Shown: positions 32,225-40,829 of the stretch, one piece after another
Numbering within the stretch: position 1 is the first letter of the stretch
Layout of the letters: every line of letters begins with the position of its first letter
NCBI GenBank assembly: GCA_019119895.1
Contig: DWWD01000029.1
Location: 1-49,913 of the forward strand
Direction: 5' to 3'
From: Candidatus Anaerostipes avistercoris
Lineage (GTDB): Bacteria; Bacillota; Clostridia; Lachnospirales; Lachnospiraceae
Length of the DNA stretch: 49,913 nt
The notes under the pieces: generated by a model
Told to the model about the DNA's origin: nothing
Seen by the model: the letters and a program-made list of their open reading frames with translations, nothing else
The model's database searches: none
Made by a program: the position numbers and the translations under genes

Positions 32225-33064
32225 ATGAATATGAAAATTGTAAATGGATTTGACCTTATGAACTACGCGTCTGCTCATCATTATATGCTCCCGGCATTTA
32301 ATACAACGAACCTTGAAATGACGTTCGCCATTGCAAAGGGACTGAATCAAGCAGGACTTCCGGGATATATTCAGATTTCTTCTAATAACTTAAGATTATC
32401 TGATCCGGAAACCATCGTATATCTCACAAAGAAAGCTCTGGCAGACAGTGATGTTCCGATTGCTCTTCATCTGGATCACGGAAAATCATATGAAGATGTA
32501 AAAGCATGCGTCAATGCGGGATTTACCTCTATTATGATCGACGCTTCTCATCTGGATTTTGAAGATAATATAAAAGAAGTGAAGAGAGCCGTTGATTACT
32601 GCCATTTCTACGGCGTTCCGGTAGAAGCAGAACTTGGATGTCTGCAGGGAAAAGAAGAAGACATCGTAAACGAGGCAGACGCAAAGACAGATCCTGATAT
32701 GGTACAGGACTTTGTAGAACAGACCGGCTGCGACCTTCTGGCCGTTGCCGTAGGAAATGTACACGGTCTGGATATCGAGCCAAAGGTCGATCTTCCATTG
32801 TTAAAGAAAATCTCTGAACTTTCACCGGTTCCTCTTGTTATGCACGGAGGCTCCGGAATCCCGTTTGAGACCATCCAGGAAGCAAGAAATTACAATCTCT
32901 TAAAAGTGAACTATGGATCTGATCTGAGAAAAGCATTTGTTTCCACTTTCGGCGCAGCATATGAAAAGAATCATAATACATGCAGTGTGATCGAATTAAG
33001 TCTGGACGCCGTTGAAAATGTAAGCAAAACAGCGGCTGATCTGGTGACGATCATCAACCAGTAA
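32225..33064 (+). CDS. Class II ketose-bisphosphate aldolase (FBA/GatY-KbaY family)
   Basis: Class II zinc aldolase of about 279 residues, the length of GatY/KbaY and FbaA-like proteins. Conserved parts: LPAFNTTNLEM, LHLDHG with zinc and catalytic residues, EAELG, VGNVHG with the zinc histidine, and VMHGGSGIP with the third zinc histidine and phosphate site. It cleaves a ketose 1,6-bisphosphate to DHAP and glyceraldehyde-3-phosphate. The start is uncertain: TTG at 32207, ATG at 32225 or ATG at 32231. The ATG at 32225 is preferred. It is divergent from the mannose-type PTS operon and shares its operator region, which suggests a role in the same pathway. Confidence 0.88.
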   Translation: MNMKIVNGFDLMNYASAHHYMLPAFNTTNLEMTFAIAKGLNQAGLPGYIQISSNNLRLSDPETIVYLTKKALADSDVPIALHLDHGKSYEDVKACVNAGFTSIMIDASHLDFEDNIKEVKRAVDYCHFYGVPVEAELGCLQGKEEDIVNEADAKTDPDMVQDFVEQTGCDLLAVAVGNVHGLDIEPKVDLPLLKKISELSPVPLVMHGGSGIPFETIQEARNYNLLKVNYGSDLRKAFVSTFGAAYEKNHNTCSVIELSLDAVENVSKTAADLVTIINQ

Positions 33065-33101
33065 ACTTGAATTTGCCCATCCTCTTTTTATCATCATGCA
33101 A

Positions 33102-33141
33102 ATATCCCGGTCAAACACCTCGTTTTGACCGGGATATTTTT
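33102..33141. terminator. Terminator between the aldolase and lipoprotein genes
   Basis: ATATCCCGGTCAAA (33102-33115) pairs exactly with TTTGACCGGGATAT (33124-33137), followed by TTTT on the plus strand. A/T-rich flanks on both sides permit bidirectional action between convergent genes. Confidence 0.88.
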
Positions 33142-33178
33142 ATCCTCTTATTTTGTTGATTCTGTTATTGTTTCCGGC

Positions 33179-33919
33179 TTAATCCACCGGAACTCCTGCG
33201 GTACCTACAGGATCCAGGGCAAATCCCGGATGATTTGTATCCTTGATCCTTGTTTTAAAATTGCCGTATCCCATAAACTGCATATCATAGATTTGCTGAA
33301 CCGCCGGATCCACAACAAGTTTCCGATTGATCTCAACACCGTCCAGACCACTTTCATCATCTGTGTATCGGATACTCTCTTCCTCGGTGACGTTTCCGGA
33401 ATTATCACTGTAAATATGGAGATTCACCGGCTGCGGCTGCGGTGCCGTCTCGACGCCCTGTTTTGCCCTGGACTCCATTTCAAGCTCTTTCAAAACTTCA
33501 ATCACCTCATCATCGGTCATATCATTGCTGATCATGGAAAACTTAAACATTTCCAGGTTGTTATAGACCGTCGCATTCCCCCTGCCGTCAAAAACAAATG
33601 CCACCTGAACAAAAGAATCCTTTGCAAAACTCCTGTCGTCGCTAATGCCAAACCATATGCTCTTCTGATGAAATGCTTCAGACGCCGGAATCGCTTCCCG
33701 AGCGGCCGCTGTACCGGATGTTGTGCCGGCAGAAGTGCCTGAACTCTCACTGCTCTGAGCAGAAGATTCTGCTGCCGTGGTGCTGGCTGCGGCTGTATCA
33801 CTGTCTGTTCCGGTCTCTTCATAGCCGGAAGACTGACTGTCTGAATTTTCTCCGCTGTTCCCGCATGCCGTCATCGAAAACGCAAGCGCCATAAACAGCA
33901 CAGCTAAAACTTTTTTCAT
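33179..33919 (-). CDS. Lipoprotein of unknown function (DUF5067-like)
   Basis: Protein of 246 residues with a type II signal peptide and lipobox MTAC, putting the acylated cysteine at residue 19. A Ser/Thr/Ala-rich linker of about 60 residues (SSAQSSESSGTSAGTTSG) follows. The C-terminal domain (about 85-240) has strands resembling DUF5067/DUF4352-type immunoglobulin-like domains (VQVAFVFDGRGNATVYNNLEMFKFSM). It should be anchored on the outer side of the membrane. Its promoter seems to be an extended -10 (TGATACAAT) around 33972. Function unknown. Confidence 0.75.
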   Translation of the reverse strand: MKKVLAVLFMALAFSMTACGNSGENSDSQSSGYEETGTDSDTAAASTTAAESSAQSSESSGTSAGTTSGTAAAREAIPASEAFHQKSIWFGISDDRSFAKDSFVQVAFVFDGRGNATVYNNLEMFKFSMISNDMTDDEVIEVLKELEMESRAKQGVETAPQPQPVNLHIYSDNSGNVTEEESIRYTDDESGLDGVEINRKLVVDPAVQQIYDMQFMGYGNFKTRIKDTNHPGFALDPVGTAGVPVD

Positions 33920-34001
33920 TCTCTCGTTCCCTCCCTGTACATAAAATGATGGACTTATGTTGATTCCATTGTATCATACTTTTCTTTTCCAGGCCTCCCT
34001 T

Positions 34002-35753
34002 TTATACCGGCGCAAACTGGCTCTGATACAATTCAGCATAAAATCCATTCTGAGAAAGCAGTTCCTCATGGGTTCCCCTCTCAATGATTTTTCCGTCTTT
34101 CATTACAAGGATCATATCCGCCTCCCGGATGGTCGACAGGCGGTGAGCTACGATAAAGCTGGTCCTTCCCTCCATCATCTTGCCGAACGCATTCTGAATC
34201 CGGATTTCTGTCATAGTATCGATAGAAGACGTGGCCTCATCCAGAATCAGCATTGGCGGAAGATGCAGCATGACTCTCGCGATGCACAGCAGCTGTTTCT
34301 GTCCCTGAGACAGACTTCCTCCGTCCTCTCCGAGAACCGTATCATACTGCTGCGGCATCCGCATGATGAAATTATGGGCGTGAGCCTCTTTTGCCGCCCG
34401 AATGATTTCCTCTTCTGACGCATTCGGTTTTCCGTATGCGATATTTTCCCGGATGGCCGCATTTTTCAGCCACGTCTCCTGGAGCACCATTCCGAAATTG
34501 GAACGAAGACTCTCTCTCGCAACGTCCCGTATCTCATGGTCATCCACATAAATATTTCCCCCGGTCACATCGTAAAACCGCATCAGAAGATTGATCAGGG
34601 TTGTTTTTCCGCATCCGGTCGGCCCCACAATGGCAATCCGCTGTCCCGGGCGGGCTTCCAGATTCAGATGTTCCATAAACTTCTGATCCGGCCGGTAAGA
34701 AAAGGACACATCGTCCAGTTCCACTTTTCCCTGAACGTCCTTAAACTCGGCTGCTTCCGGCAGATCTTCTGCCTCCGGCATCTCATCCAGAAACCGGAAA
34801 ACTCTCGCTGCAGACGCCAGAGAATTCTGAAATTCCGTAATGACGCCCGTGATTTCATTGAATGGTTTCGTGTATTGATTGGTGTAGCTTAAAAAACTGG
34901 TCAGCCGTCCGATGGTCAGCCCTCCTCCGATCACAGTGAAACATCCCGCCAGGGTCACGCCGGCATATATGATAGAATACATGATTCTGGTCGCCGGATT
35001 GGTCAGTGACGAAAAAAATGTGGCCCGAAGACTGTATCCCGCCAGCCGCTCATTGATTTCCTCAAACCGCTCCTGAGCCTCTTCCTGATAACCAAAAGCC
35101 TCTACCACTTTCAGGTTCCCAAGCATTTCATCGGTCAGACTGGTCAGATCTCCCCTGGCCTCTGACTGCTTCTTAAACATCTGAAAAGTATTTTTTGAAA
35201 TAAATCCCGCAATGGCAAAAGATAACGGACTCAGCACTACAACGACCAAAGTGATCAGAGGATGAATCATCAGCATAAAAATGATGGTTCCGAAAATGGT
35301 CAGCACTCCTGTAAACAGCTGGGTAAATCCCATCAGAAGTCCGTCGGAGAACTGTTCCACATCCGTAATGATCCTGCTGATCAGATCTCCGGAAGGATGT
35401 CCGTCCACATAGGACACCGGCACACAATGGAGATGATGAAATGCTTTCACTCTGAGATCCTGTACAATACGATATGTGATCATGTTATTGATATGGTTCA
35501 TCAGCCATTGAGCTGCTGCCGTAATCACAATGGAGGAAATGATGATGCCGATGATTCTTCCGAGAGCCGGAAAATCTACCTCTCCCTTCCCGACAATATG
35601 ATCCACCGCATTTCCTGTAAGAATCGGCACATACAGCGTCAGAGCAACCGTAAGGACTGCCAGCGCCAGCGATAAAACCACCAGCGGCGCATATGGGCGG
35701 ATGCATGCCAGAATCCGCTTTAACACTTTCTGATTCTCTTTCTTACTGCGCAT
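34002..35753 (-). CDS. ABC exporter half-transporter with consensus ATPase site
   Basis: Fused permease-ATPase of 583 residues. The six-helix ABC membrane domain is followed by the ATPase with Walker A GPTGCGKTT, signature LSQGQKQL and Walker B LILDEATSSID with the catalytic glutamate. The start overlaps the stop of the upstream paralogue by 11 bases, so they form a heterodimer. Heterodimeric exporters of this class move drugs, lipids or peptides; no substrate is evident. Confidence 0.92.
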   Translation of the reverse strand: MRSKKENQKVLKRILACIRPYAPLVVLSLALAVLTVALTLYVPILTGNAVDHIVGKGEVDFPALGRIIGIIISSIVITAAAQWLMNHINNMITYRIVQDLRVKAFHHLHCVPVSYVDGHPSGDLISRIITDVEQFSDGLLMGFTQLFTGVLTIFGTIIFMLMIHPLITLVVVVLSPLSFAIAGFISKNTFQMFKKQSEARGDLTSLTDEMLGNLKVVEAFGYQEEAQERFEEINERLAGYSLRATFFSSLTNPATRIMYSIIYAGVTLAGCFTVIGGGLTIGRLTSFLSYTNQYTKPFNEITGVITEFQNSLASAARVFRFLDEMPEAEDLPEAAEFKDVQGKVELDDVSFSYRPDQKFMEHLNLEARPGQRIAIVGPTGCGKTTLINLLMRFYDVTGGNIYVDDHEIRDVARESLRSNFGMVLQETWLKNAAIRENIAYGKPNASEEEIIRAAKEAHAHNFIMRMPQQYDTVLGEDGGSLSQGQKQLLCIARVMLHLPPMLILDEATSSIDTMTEIRIQNAFGKMMEGRTSFIVAHRLSTIREADMILVMKDGKIIERGTHEELLSQNGFYAELYQSQFAPV

Positions 35754-37479
35754 CGGCTTCCACCTCCTCCCGTGTCATCTGGGATTCACAGATTTCCCGG
35801 TAAATGTGACAGCTGTTCAGGAGATCCCGGTGCGTTCCTTTTCCCGCCACTCTTCCATTGTCCATCACAAGAATCTGATCTGCGTTTTTCACTGCTGACA
35901 CCCTCTGGGACACAATAAATACTGTCATCTGGTCCGTCCTGCGGGCAATCTCTTTCCTGAGCCTGGCATCTGTGGCAAAATCCAGAGCAGACGCGCTGTC
36001 ATCCAGAATCAGCACTGACGGCTTCCGCACCAGGGCTCTCGCAATAGTAAGACGCTGTTTCTGACCCCCGGACAAGTTCCTTCCATTCTGCCGGATCATA
36101 AAATCCAGATCCTCGCCCTTTTGCTCCACGAAATCCAAGGCCTGAGCGGTTTTCAGCGCCTCATAAATTTCTTCATCAGAAGCATCCTTTTTCCCCCAGC
36201 GCATGTTGTCACGGAGCGTTCCCCGGAACAACGCGGCCTTCTGAGGCACAAAGCCAATATTCTCTCTCAGATGTTCCATTTTCAGATTTTTGATATTCTG
36301 TCCCTGAAACCGGATTTCTCCTTCCTGAACCTCATAAAATCTGGGAATCAGATTCACCAGGGTTGTTTTGCCTGATCCGGTTCCTCCGATAATGCCTATG
36401 GTATCTCCCGGTGCGGCACAGAAGGTCACATCCTGCACAGCCGGCTGTTTTGCTCCGGCATAAGAATAAGAAACATGATCGAATGTAACGCCTGCGGCTC
36501 CTTTTCCCGCTAGTTCTCCGATTCCATCCGTAATGCTTCCTTCTGTTTGAAACACCTGTTCCACTCTGCTTAAACTGGCTGCTGCCCGGGATAACAGAAT
36601 CATAAGATTGGCCAATTTGATCAATTCAGCCAGAATCTGGGACATATAATTGATCAGGGCAATGACTTCTCCCTGGGTCAGACGACCTGCGTTTACCTGT
36701 CTTCCGCCGGCCCACAAAACGCCGATGATTCCCAGATTGACGACAACGTATGTCACCGGATTTAAAAGCGCAGATATTTTTCCCACAAAAATCTGCCGCC
36801 GGTACAGCCGCCGGCTGGACTTGTCAAACTCCCTCATTTCGCTTTTCTGCCGGTTAAAGGCACGGATCACACGGATGCCCAGAAGATTTTCTCTCGTTTT
36901 TTGAAGTACATCGTCCAGCTGCTTCTGTACTCTCTGATACAGGGGCATGCTGACCAGAAGAATCAGGAACACAACTACAAACAGCACCGGTATCGTCACC
37001 GCAAATACCACCGCTGTCCGCCGGTCCACTGCAAATGCCATAACGACCGCTCCCAGAACAACAAACGGCGACCGCAGAAACAGGCGCAAAAACATATTGA
37101 CGCCGTTCTGCACCTGATTGATATCACTGGTCATCCTCGTAATCAGCGTAGATGTTCCAATCTGATCGATCTCCTGATAGGTAAATGTCCCCATATGGGC
37201 AAAGAGATCATTTCTCATGGCAGTTCCCGCCGACACCGCAGATTTTGCCGCAAAATACTGGGCTGTGGCTGAACTGATAAAACCGACAATTCCCAGAATG
37301 ACCATAAGGCATCCCATCCGGATCAGATATCCCTGATCTCTTCCAGCAACGCCGATATCGATCATATTGGCAACCACAAGCGGAACGAACAGCTCAAAAC
37401 TCGCTTCCAGCATCTTAAACAACGGCGCCAGTATGGTTTCTTTCAAATTTTTTCTCAAATAGTCTAACAGTCTTTTCAT
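35743..37479 (-). CDS. ABC exporter half-transporter with degenerate catalytic site
   Basis: Fused permease-ATPase of 578 residues. The ATPase has Walker A GGTGSGKTT, an intact signature LSGGQKQR and Walker B LILDDSASALD, where aspartate replaces the catalytic glutamate. This is the typical degenerate partner in heterodimeric exporters such as TM287/288 and BmrCD. It pairs with the overlapping next gene. It begins 18 bases after the PRD regulator gene on the same strand. Confidence 0.92.
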   Translation of the reverse strand: MKRLLDYLRKNLKETILAPLFKMLEASFELFVPLVVANMIDIGVAGRDQGYLIRMGCLMVILGIVGFISSATAQYFAAKSAVSAGTAMRNDLFAHMGTFTYQEIDQIGTSTLITRMTSDINQVQNGVNMFLRLFLRSPFVVLGAVVMAFAVDRRTAVVFAVTIPVLFVVVFLILLVSMPLYQRVQKQLDDVLQKTRENLLGIRVIRAFNRQKSEMREFDKSSRRLYRRQIFVGKISALLNPVTYVVVNLGIIGVLWAGGRQVNAGRLTQGEVIALINYMSQILAELIKLANLMILLSRAAASLSRVEQVFQTEGSITDGIGELAGKGAAGVTFDHVSYSYAGAKQPAVQDVTFCAAPGDTIGIIGGTGSGKTTLVNLIPRFYEVQEGEIRFQGQNIKNLKMEHLRENIGFVPQKAALFRGTLRDNMRWGKKDASDEEIYEALKTAQALDFVEQKGEDLDFMIRQNGRNLSGGQKQRLTIARALVRKPSVLILDDSASALDFATDARLRKEIARRTDQMTVFIVSQRVSAVKNADQILVMDNGRVAGKGTHRDLLNSCHIYREICESQMTREEVEADAQ

Positions 37480-37497
37480 GCCATACCTCTTGTCAGT

Positions 37498-39420
37498 TTA
37501 TATGTCATTGTTGATCCCCGCTTCCAGCGCTTCTTTTACCAGGGAAATAAAATGTTCATAGGATGGATCTTCTATTAATTTGTCTACCAGTGACTTATCT
37601 GCGAAAATCTTTGAGAAATAATTCCACAGCTGAAATGCTTTGTTGTTATTTTTCCCCACATGCATCAGCATAATCAGATTGACTTCATTCTGCTCACTAT
37701 CCCATACGATCGGTTTTCTGGATACATAAACCGCCACAAAGGTATCAGAGGATCTGGCGTACATCGGATGCGGCACCGCAATATTCTTGCTGAAAAACGT
37801 GCTTCCGATTTCTTCTCTCTGAAGCACCTGGCTGAGCAGATCGTCGGTCTCGAAATGTTCTGTGGCAAGGCCGCATAAGGTCTCCAGTACCCTGCCTTTT
37901 GACGCGCTGCCGGCAACGCAGAACAGTTCCGGATAGAACATAGCCACCACATCTTCGATATCTTTAAATCCGTCAATGTTCAATTTTATATTCATATAGT
38001 CATGCTGATTCGGGAAGGTATCCACATACATGGCCAGGCCTTTTTCGAAAAATTCTTCCTTTTCCGTTGTCAAAAATACCCCGTATTCATCCAGCATCTC
38101 TTCTGTTACATCCATCGGATTGACGAAATCCACCGCCTGGATGTACTCAGAAAACCACCGCAGCAGCGTTTGTTTCAGCAGCAGTGTCATACTTTTCTTC
38201 ATGGCAGAAATCACAAGGATCTTCGTCTTTCCACTCCGATTATTGATTTCCAGCAGGCTGCTGTAGAAATGTACCGCAAGAAGGGCCATCTCGTCTTCTG
38301 ATACTTTCTTTCCGTATTTCTGATAGAGAAACGAAGCAAAATACATGCTGATATCATATCCCAGAGGGAACGTCTCCCTGATATATTCCAGCATATCATT
38401 TTTCATCTGCATGTCATATTTGATCCGGATACTGAGAGACATACAGTGAAGAGCCAGAGTAATCCGGAGATTGATATTATTGGTAAAATCCACCCCGAAA
38501 TTACGCTTGATCGCTTCCAGTGCATCGGATATAAACTCGTCCATTTCCGGCGCGATGGTATCGGAATCCCGGTTGTTTCCCTGACCTCTCAGATACACGG
38601 ACAGATAGCGGATTTCTTCTTCCGGCACCTTAATAAAAAACCGCCGGCTGATCTTCTCGAAAATATCCCTGGAAATCTTATATTCTTCTCCCAGTTCTTC
38701 CGTAATATCCAGTTCTCCCGGCTGAATGTAGAATCCGTCTCCCATCCGGCAGATCATAATATTCAGAAAAAGGATCGTATTGCTGAAATCCGTATCCATA
38801 ATGTGATATTTGTGCTCTACGAAAATCTCCGTCAGGATATTTTTGATCCTGGCCAGCTGGCGCTCATCGATATAAAGCATTCCCTGTTCATTTTTCACAT
38901 GTGCCAGATACAAATCCTGATCCATGAGACAGCGCCTTTTATTAATTTCCGTTCCGTCGATCATCATCTTATTGCTGCTGCGCAGAAGTTCCAGAGAAAA
39001 CTTTTCCAGAATTTCTTCCACTTTTTTCAGATCACTTAACAGCGTTGATTTGGAAACATAAAACTTATCTTCCATCTCAGAAACAGACACTGCCCGGTGA
39101 CGGCTCAAAAGCAGCAGAAGAATTTTGCTGATACGGCTGGTCGGATAGCTCAGTGAAACGGTCGTATACTGCTGATACAGAGAATTCACAAAAGCCGAAA
39201 ATTCATCGTGATCCTCCACCTGCAGACAGCTTCCCTTTGACGCTTTCGATATAAGATTCGCACAGCTCTCGTCTTCCAGTTCTTTTCGGATTACCTTCAT
39301 ATCTCCCTGGATCGTCCTCAGAGACACTCCCATCTTATCCGCAAAATACGATGCCGTCAGGAATTCATCTGAATGATTACAAAATTCCATTAATATCTCG
39401 ATTTGACGTTGGTTTAACAT
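37498..39420 (-). CDS. PRD/EIIA transcriptional activator with a cysteine-less EIIB-like domain
   Basis: Protein of 640 residues in the LicR/MtlR-like class. It has an N-terminal HTH (LTASYFADKMGVSLRTIQGDM), a second HTH (VSVSEMEDKFYVSKSTLLSDL), two PRD segments (about 185-390), an EIIB-like segment (about 400-490) and an EIIA with His in IAVPHPM. In the EIIB part the usual CxxGxxTS becomes ISAMKKSMT, so the phosphorylated cysteine is missing. No PTS gene adjoins it: the ABC exporter follows at 18 bases and a nucleotidyltransferase is divergent. The mannose-type PTS 6 kb away has no local regulator and could be its target. Confidence 0.87.
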   Translation of the reverse strand: MLNQRQIEILMEFCNHSDEFLTASYFADKMGVSLRTIQGDMKVIRKELEDESCANLISKASKGSCLQVEDHDEFSAFVNSLYQQYTTVSLSYPTSRISKILLLLLSRHRAVSVSEMEDKFYVSKSTLLSDLKKVEEILEKFSLELLRSSNKMMIDGTEINKRRCLMDQDLYLAHVKNEQGMLYIDERQLARIKNILTEIFVEHKYHIMDTDFSNTILFLNIMICRMGDGFYIQPGELDITEELGEEYKISRDIFEKISRRFFIKVPEEEIRYLSVYLRGQGNNRDSDTIAPEMDEFISDALEAIKRNFGVDFTNNINLRITLALHCMSLSIRIKYDMQMKNDMLEYIRETFPLGYDISMYFASFLYQKYGKKVSEDEMALLAVHFYSSLLEINNRSGKTKILVISAMKKSMTLLLKQTLLRWFSEYIQAVDFVNPMDVTEEMLDEYGVFLTTEKEEFFEKGLAMYVDTFPNQHDYMNIKLNIDGFKDIEDVVAMFYPELFCVAGSASKGRVLETLCGLATEHFETDDLLSQVLQREEIGSTFFSKNIAVPHPMYARSSDTFVAVYVSRKPIVWDSEQNEVNLIMLMHVGKNNNKAFQLWNYFSKIFADKSLVDKLIEDPSYEHFISLVKEALEAGINNDI

Positions 39421-39532
39421 TTGTATTCCTCTTTTTCTCTTGCTTTACTTTCTCATAGCCATTGGTAATATTCTCTATTATACCCTAACCTCTGTTTATT
39501 TCGCAACCGATGAATTCCACCGGCCCGGTGAC

Positions 39533-39561
39533 TGGACGATTCCCGCAGAATCCGATATACT
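39533..39561 (+). promoter_or_regulatory. Promoter of the nucleotidyltransferase gene
   Basis: TGGACG (39533-39538), 17 bases, TATACT (39556-39561). AGGAGG follows at 39581. Confidence 0.6.
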
Positions 39562-39598
39562 ATGATTAAAATATTAAACGAGGAGGAATCACGATTTT

Positions 39599-40513
39599 AT
39601 GAAAAAACCTGCTTTAGTCATTCTTGCCGCCGGAATGGGCAGCCGGTACGGGGGATTAAAACAAATGGACCCTATGGACCCGCAGGGACATGCCATTATT
39701 GATTATTCCATCTATGACGCCAAACGCGCCGGATTTGGGAAGATTGTCTTTGTCATAAAAAAAGCAATCGAAAAAGATTTTAAGGAGACCATCGGAAGCA
39801 GAGTTCCGGAAGGTCTGGAAGTATGCTACGCATTCCAGGAAGTAGATTCCCTGCCGGAAGGATATTCTGTCCCGGAAGGAAGAGAAAAACCATGGGGCAC
39901 CGCCCATGCGGTACTGTGCTCAAAGCCATTTATTGATGAACCGTTCGCTGTTATCAATGCCGATGATTATTACGGTATCCATGCTTATCAGGTTATGGCC
40001 GACTTCCTGACATCTCACCCGGATCAGTCCCCGGCTCCTTTTGCCATGGTGGGATATCTGCTGGGCAATACAGTCACAGACAACGGCTATGTTTCCAGAG
40101 GAATCTGTGAAGTGGATGACAGCCATCAACTGATTTCCATTACAGAGCGGACGCACATTGAAAAACGGGAAGATCACGCTGAATTTACGGAAGATGACGG
40201 AGTTTCCTGGACCCCGCTTTCCTATGATACTCTGGTGTCTATGAATTTCTTCGGCTTCCAGCCAATGATCATGAATGAGCTGGAACAGGGCTTCCCGAAA
40301 TTCCTGGATCAGGCATTGTCTGAAAATCCGCTGAAGGGTGAATACTATATCCCAAGTGCGGCAAGCGATCTGATTACCTGTGGAAAGGCAACTATGGAAG
40401 TACTGGTTTCTGAAGATCAGTGGTATGGAGTTACTTATCCGGAAGACAAACAGAACGTTATGGACGCTCTTCAGTCGTTAAAAGACAAGGGCCTTTATCC
40501 TCAGGAATTCTAA
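39599..40513 (+). CDS. Sugar-phosphate nucleotidyltransferase-like protein
   Basis: Protein of 304 residues with the nucleotidyltransferase signature LAAGMGSRYGGLKQM at residues 9-23, and a metal-binding VINADDYYG near 120. This is the GT-A-like NTP transferase fold, as in glucose-1-phosphate uridylyl/thymidylyltransferases. The exact sugar and nucleotide cannot be given. AGGAGG lies 12 bases before the ATG, slightly far. No pathway partners adjoin it; the gene seems to be transcribed alone. Confidence 0.82.
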   Translation: MKKPALVILAAGMGSRYGGLKQMDPMDPQGHAIIDYSIYDAKRAGFGKIVFVIKKAIEKDFKETIGSRVPEGLEVCYAFQEVDSLPEGYSVPEGREKPWGTAHAVLCSKPFIDEPFAVINADDYYGIHAYQVMADFLTSHPDQSPAPFAMVGYLLGNTVTDNGYVSRGICEVDDSHQLISITERTHIEKREDHAEFTEDDGVSWTPLSYDTLVSMNFFGFQPMIMNELEQGFPKFLDQALSENPLKGEYYIPSAASDLITCGKATMEVLVSEDQWYGVTYPEDKQNVMDALQSLKDKGLYPQEF

Positions 40514-40539
40514 CAGTCAGAAACGTTGAATATGATATA

Positions 40540-40566
40540 TTTCACAGGAATACAGTTCCTGTGAAA
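40540..40566 (+). terminator. Terminator-like hairpin after the nucleotidyltransferase
   Basis: TTTCACAGGAA (40540-40550) pairs with TTCCTGTGAAA (40556-40566). It is AT-rich at the base and lacks a clean T run on the plus strand. The next hairpin (40571-40604) may do the actual termination. Confidence 0.5.
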
Positions 40567-40567
40567 T

Positions 40568-40704
40568 AAAAAAATACCGATGGATTCATATCCATCGGTA
40601 TTTTTGTTGAGTGTGTATCTAGAAGTTTACGATTAGATCGATAAACTCATCCTCTGTTTTTAATGTTACATTCAAAATATTTTTGTAATACTTCTGTAAC
40701 TTAT
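40568..40704 (-). ncRNA. Candidate small RNA with strong promoter and terminator
   Basis: Downstream of mrp, and on the same strand, a consensus-like promoter (TTGACA 40734-40739, 17 bases, TAAACT 40711-40716) points into a 137-base stretch that ends in a strong terminator. Inside, GTTACA/TGTAAC (40665-40670, 40695-40700) and a hairpin of AGTTTA-CGAT with ATCG-TAAACT (40624-40647, one bulge) can form. A frame of 18 codons beginning with TTG (40675-40619, MNVTLKTEDEFIDLIVNF) is possible but has no ribosome binding site. Non-coding RNA or a very small peptide gene are both conceivable. Confidence 0.5.
40571..40606. terminator. Strong bidirectional terminator
   Basis: AAAATACCGATGGA (40571-40584) pairs with TCCATCGGTATTTT (40591-40604), loop of six. 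T runs exist on both strands. It serves the nucleotidyltransferase from the left and the candidate small RNA from the right. Confidence 0.9.
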
Positions 40705-40710
40705 GTCTTG

Positions 40711-40739
40711 AGTTTACCCTTAAATCATCATAATGTCAA
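40711..40739 (-). promoter_or_regulatory. Promoter of the candidate small RNA
   Basis: TTGACA and TAAACT at exactly 17 bases on the minus strand, the best -35 box noticed in the window. No annotated gene lies downstream on this strand until past the terminator at 40571. Confidence 0.7.
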
Positions 40740-40829
40740 CCTTTGTACGGAAAAAAATACACACTTTTTAACATTATTCCTTAATTTTATTGCAAAATTG
40801 TTACATCATGCCACAAACCGGAATTTATA

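Noticed and set aside
33125-33742. 205-codon plus-strand frame opposite the lipoprotein gene
   Set aside because: It starts inside the terminator region and is antisense to a protein with a clear lipobox signal peptide.
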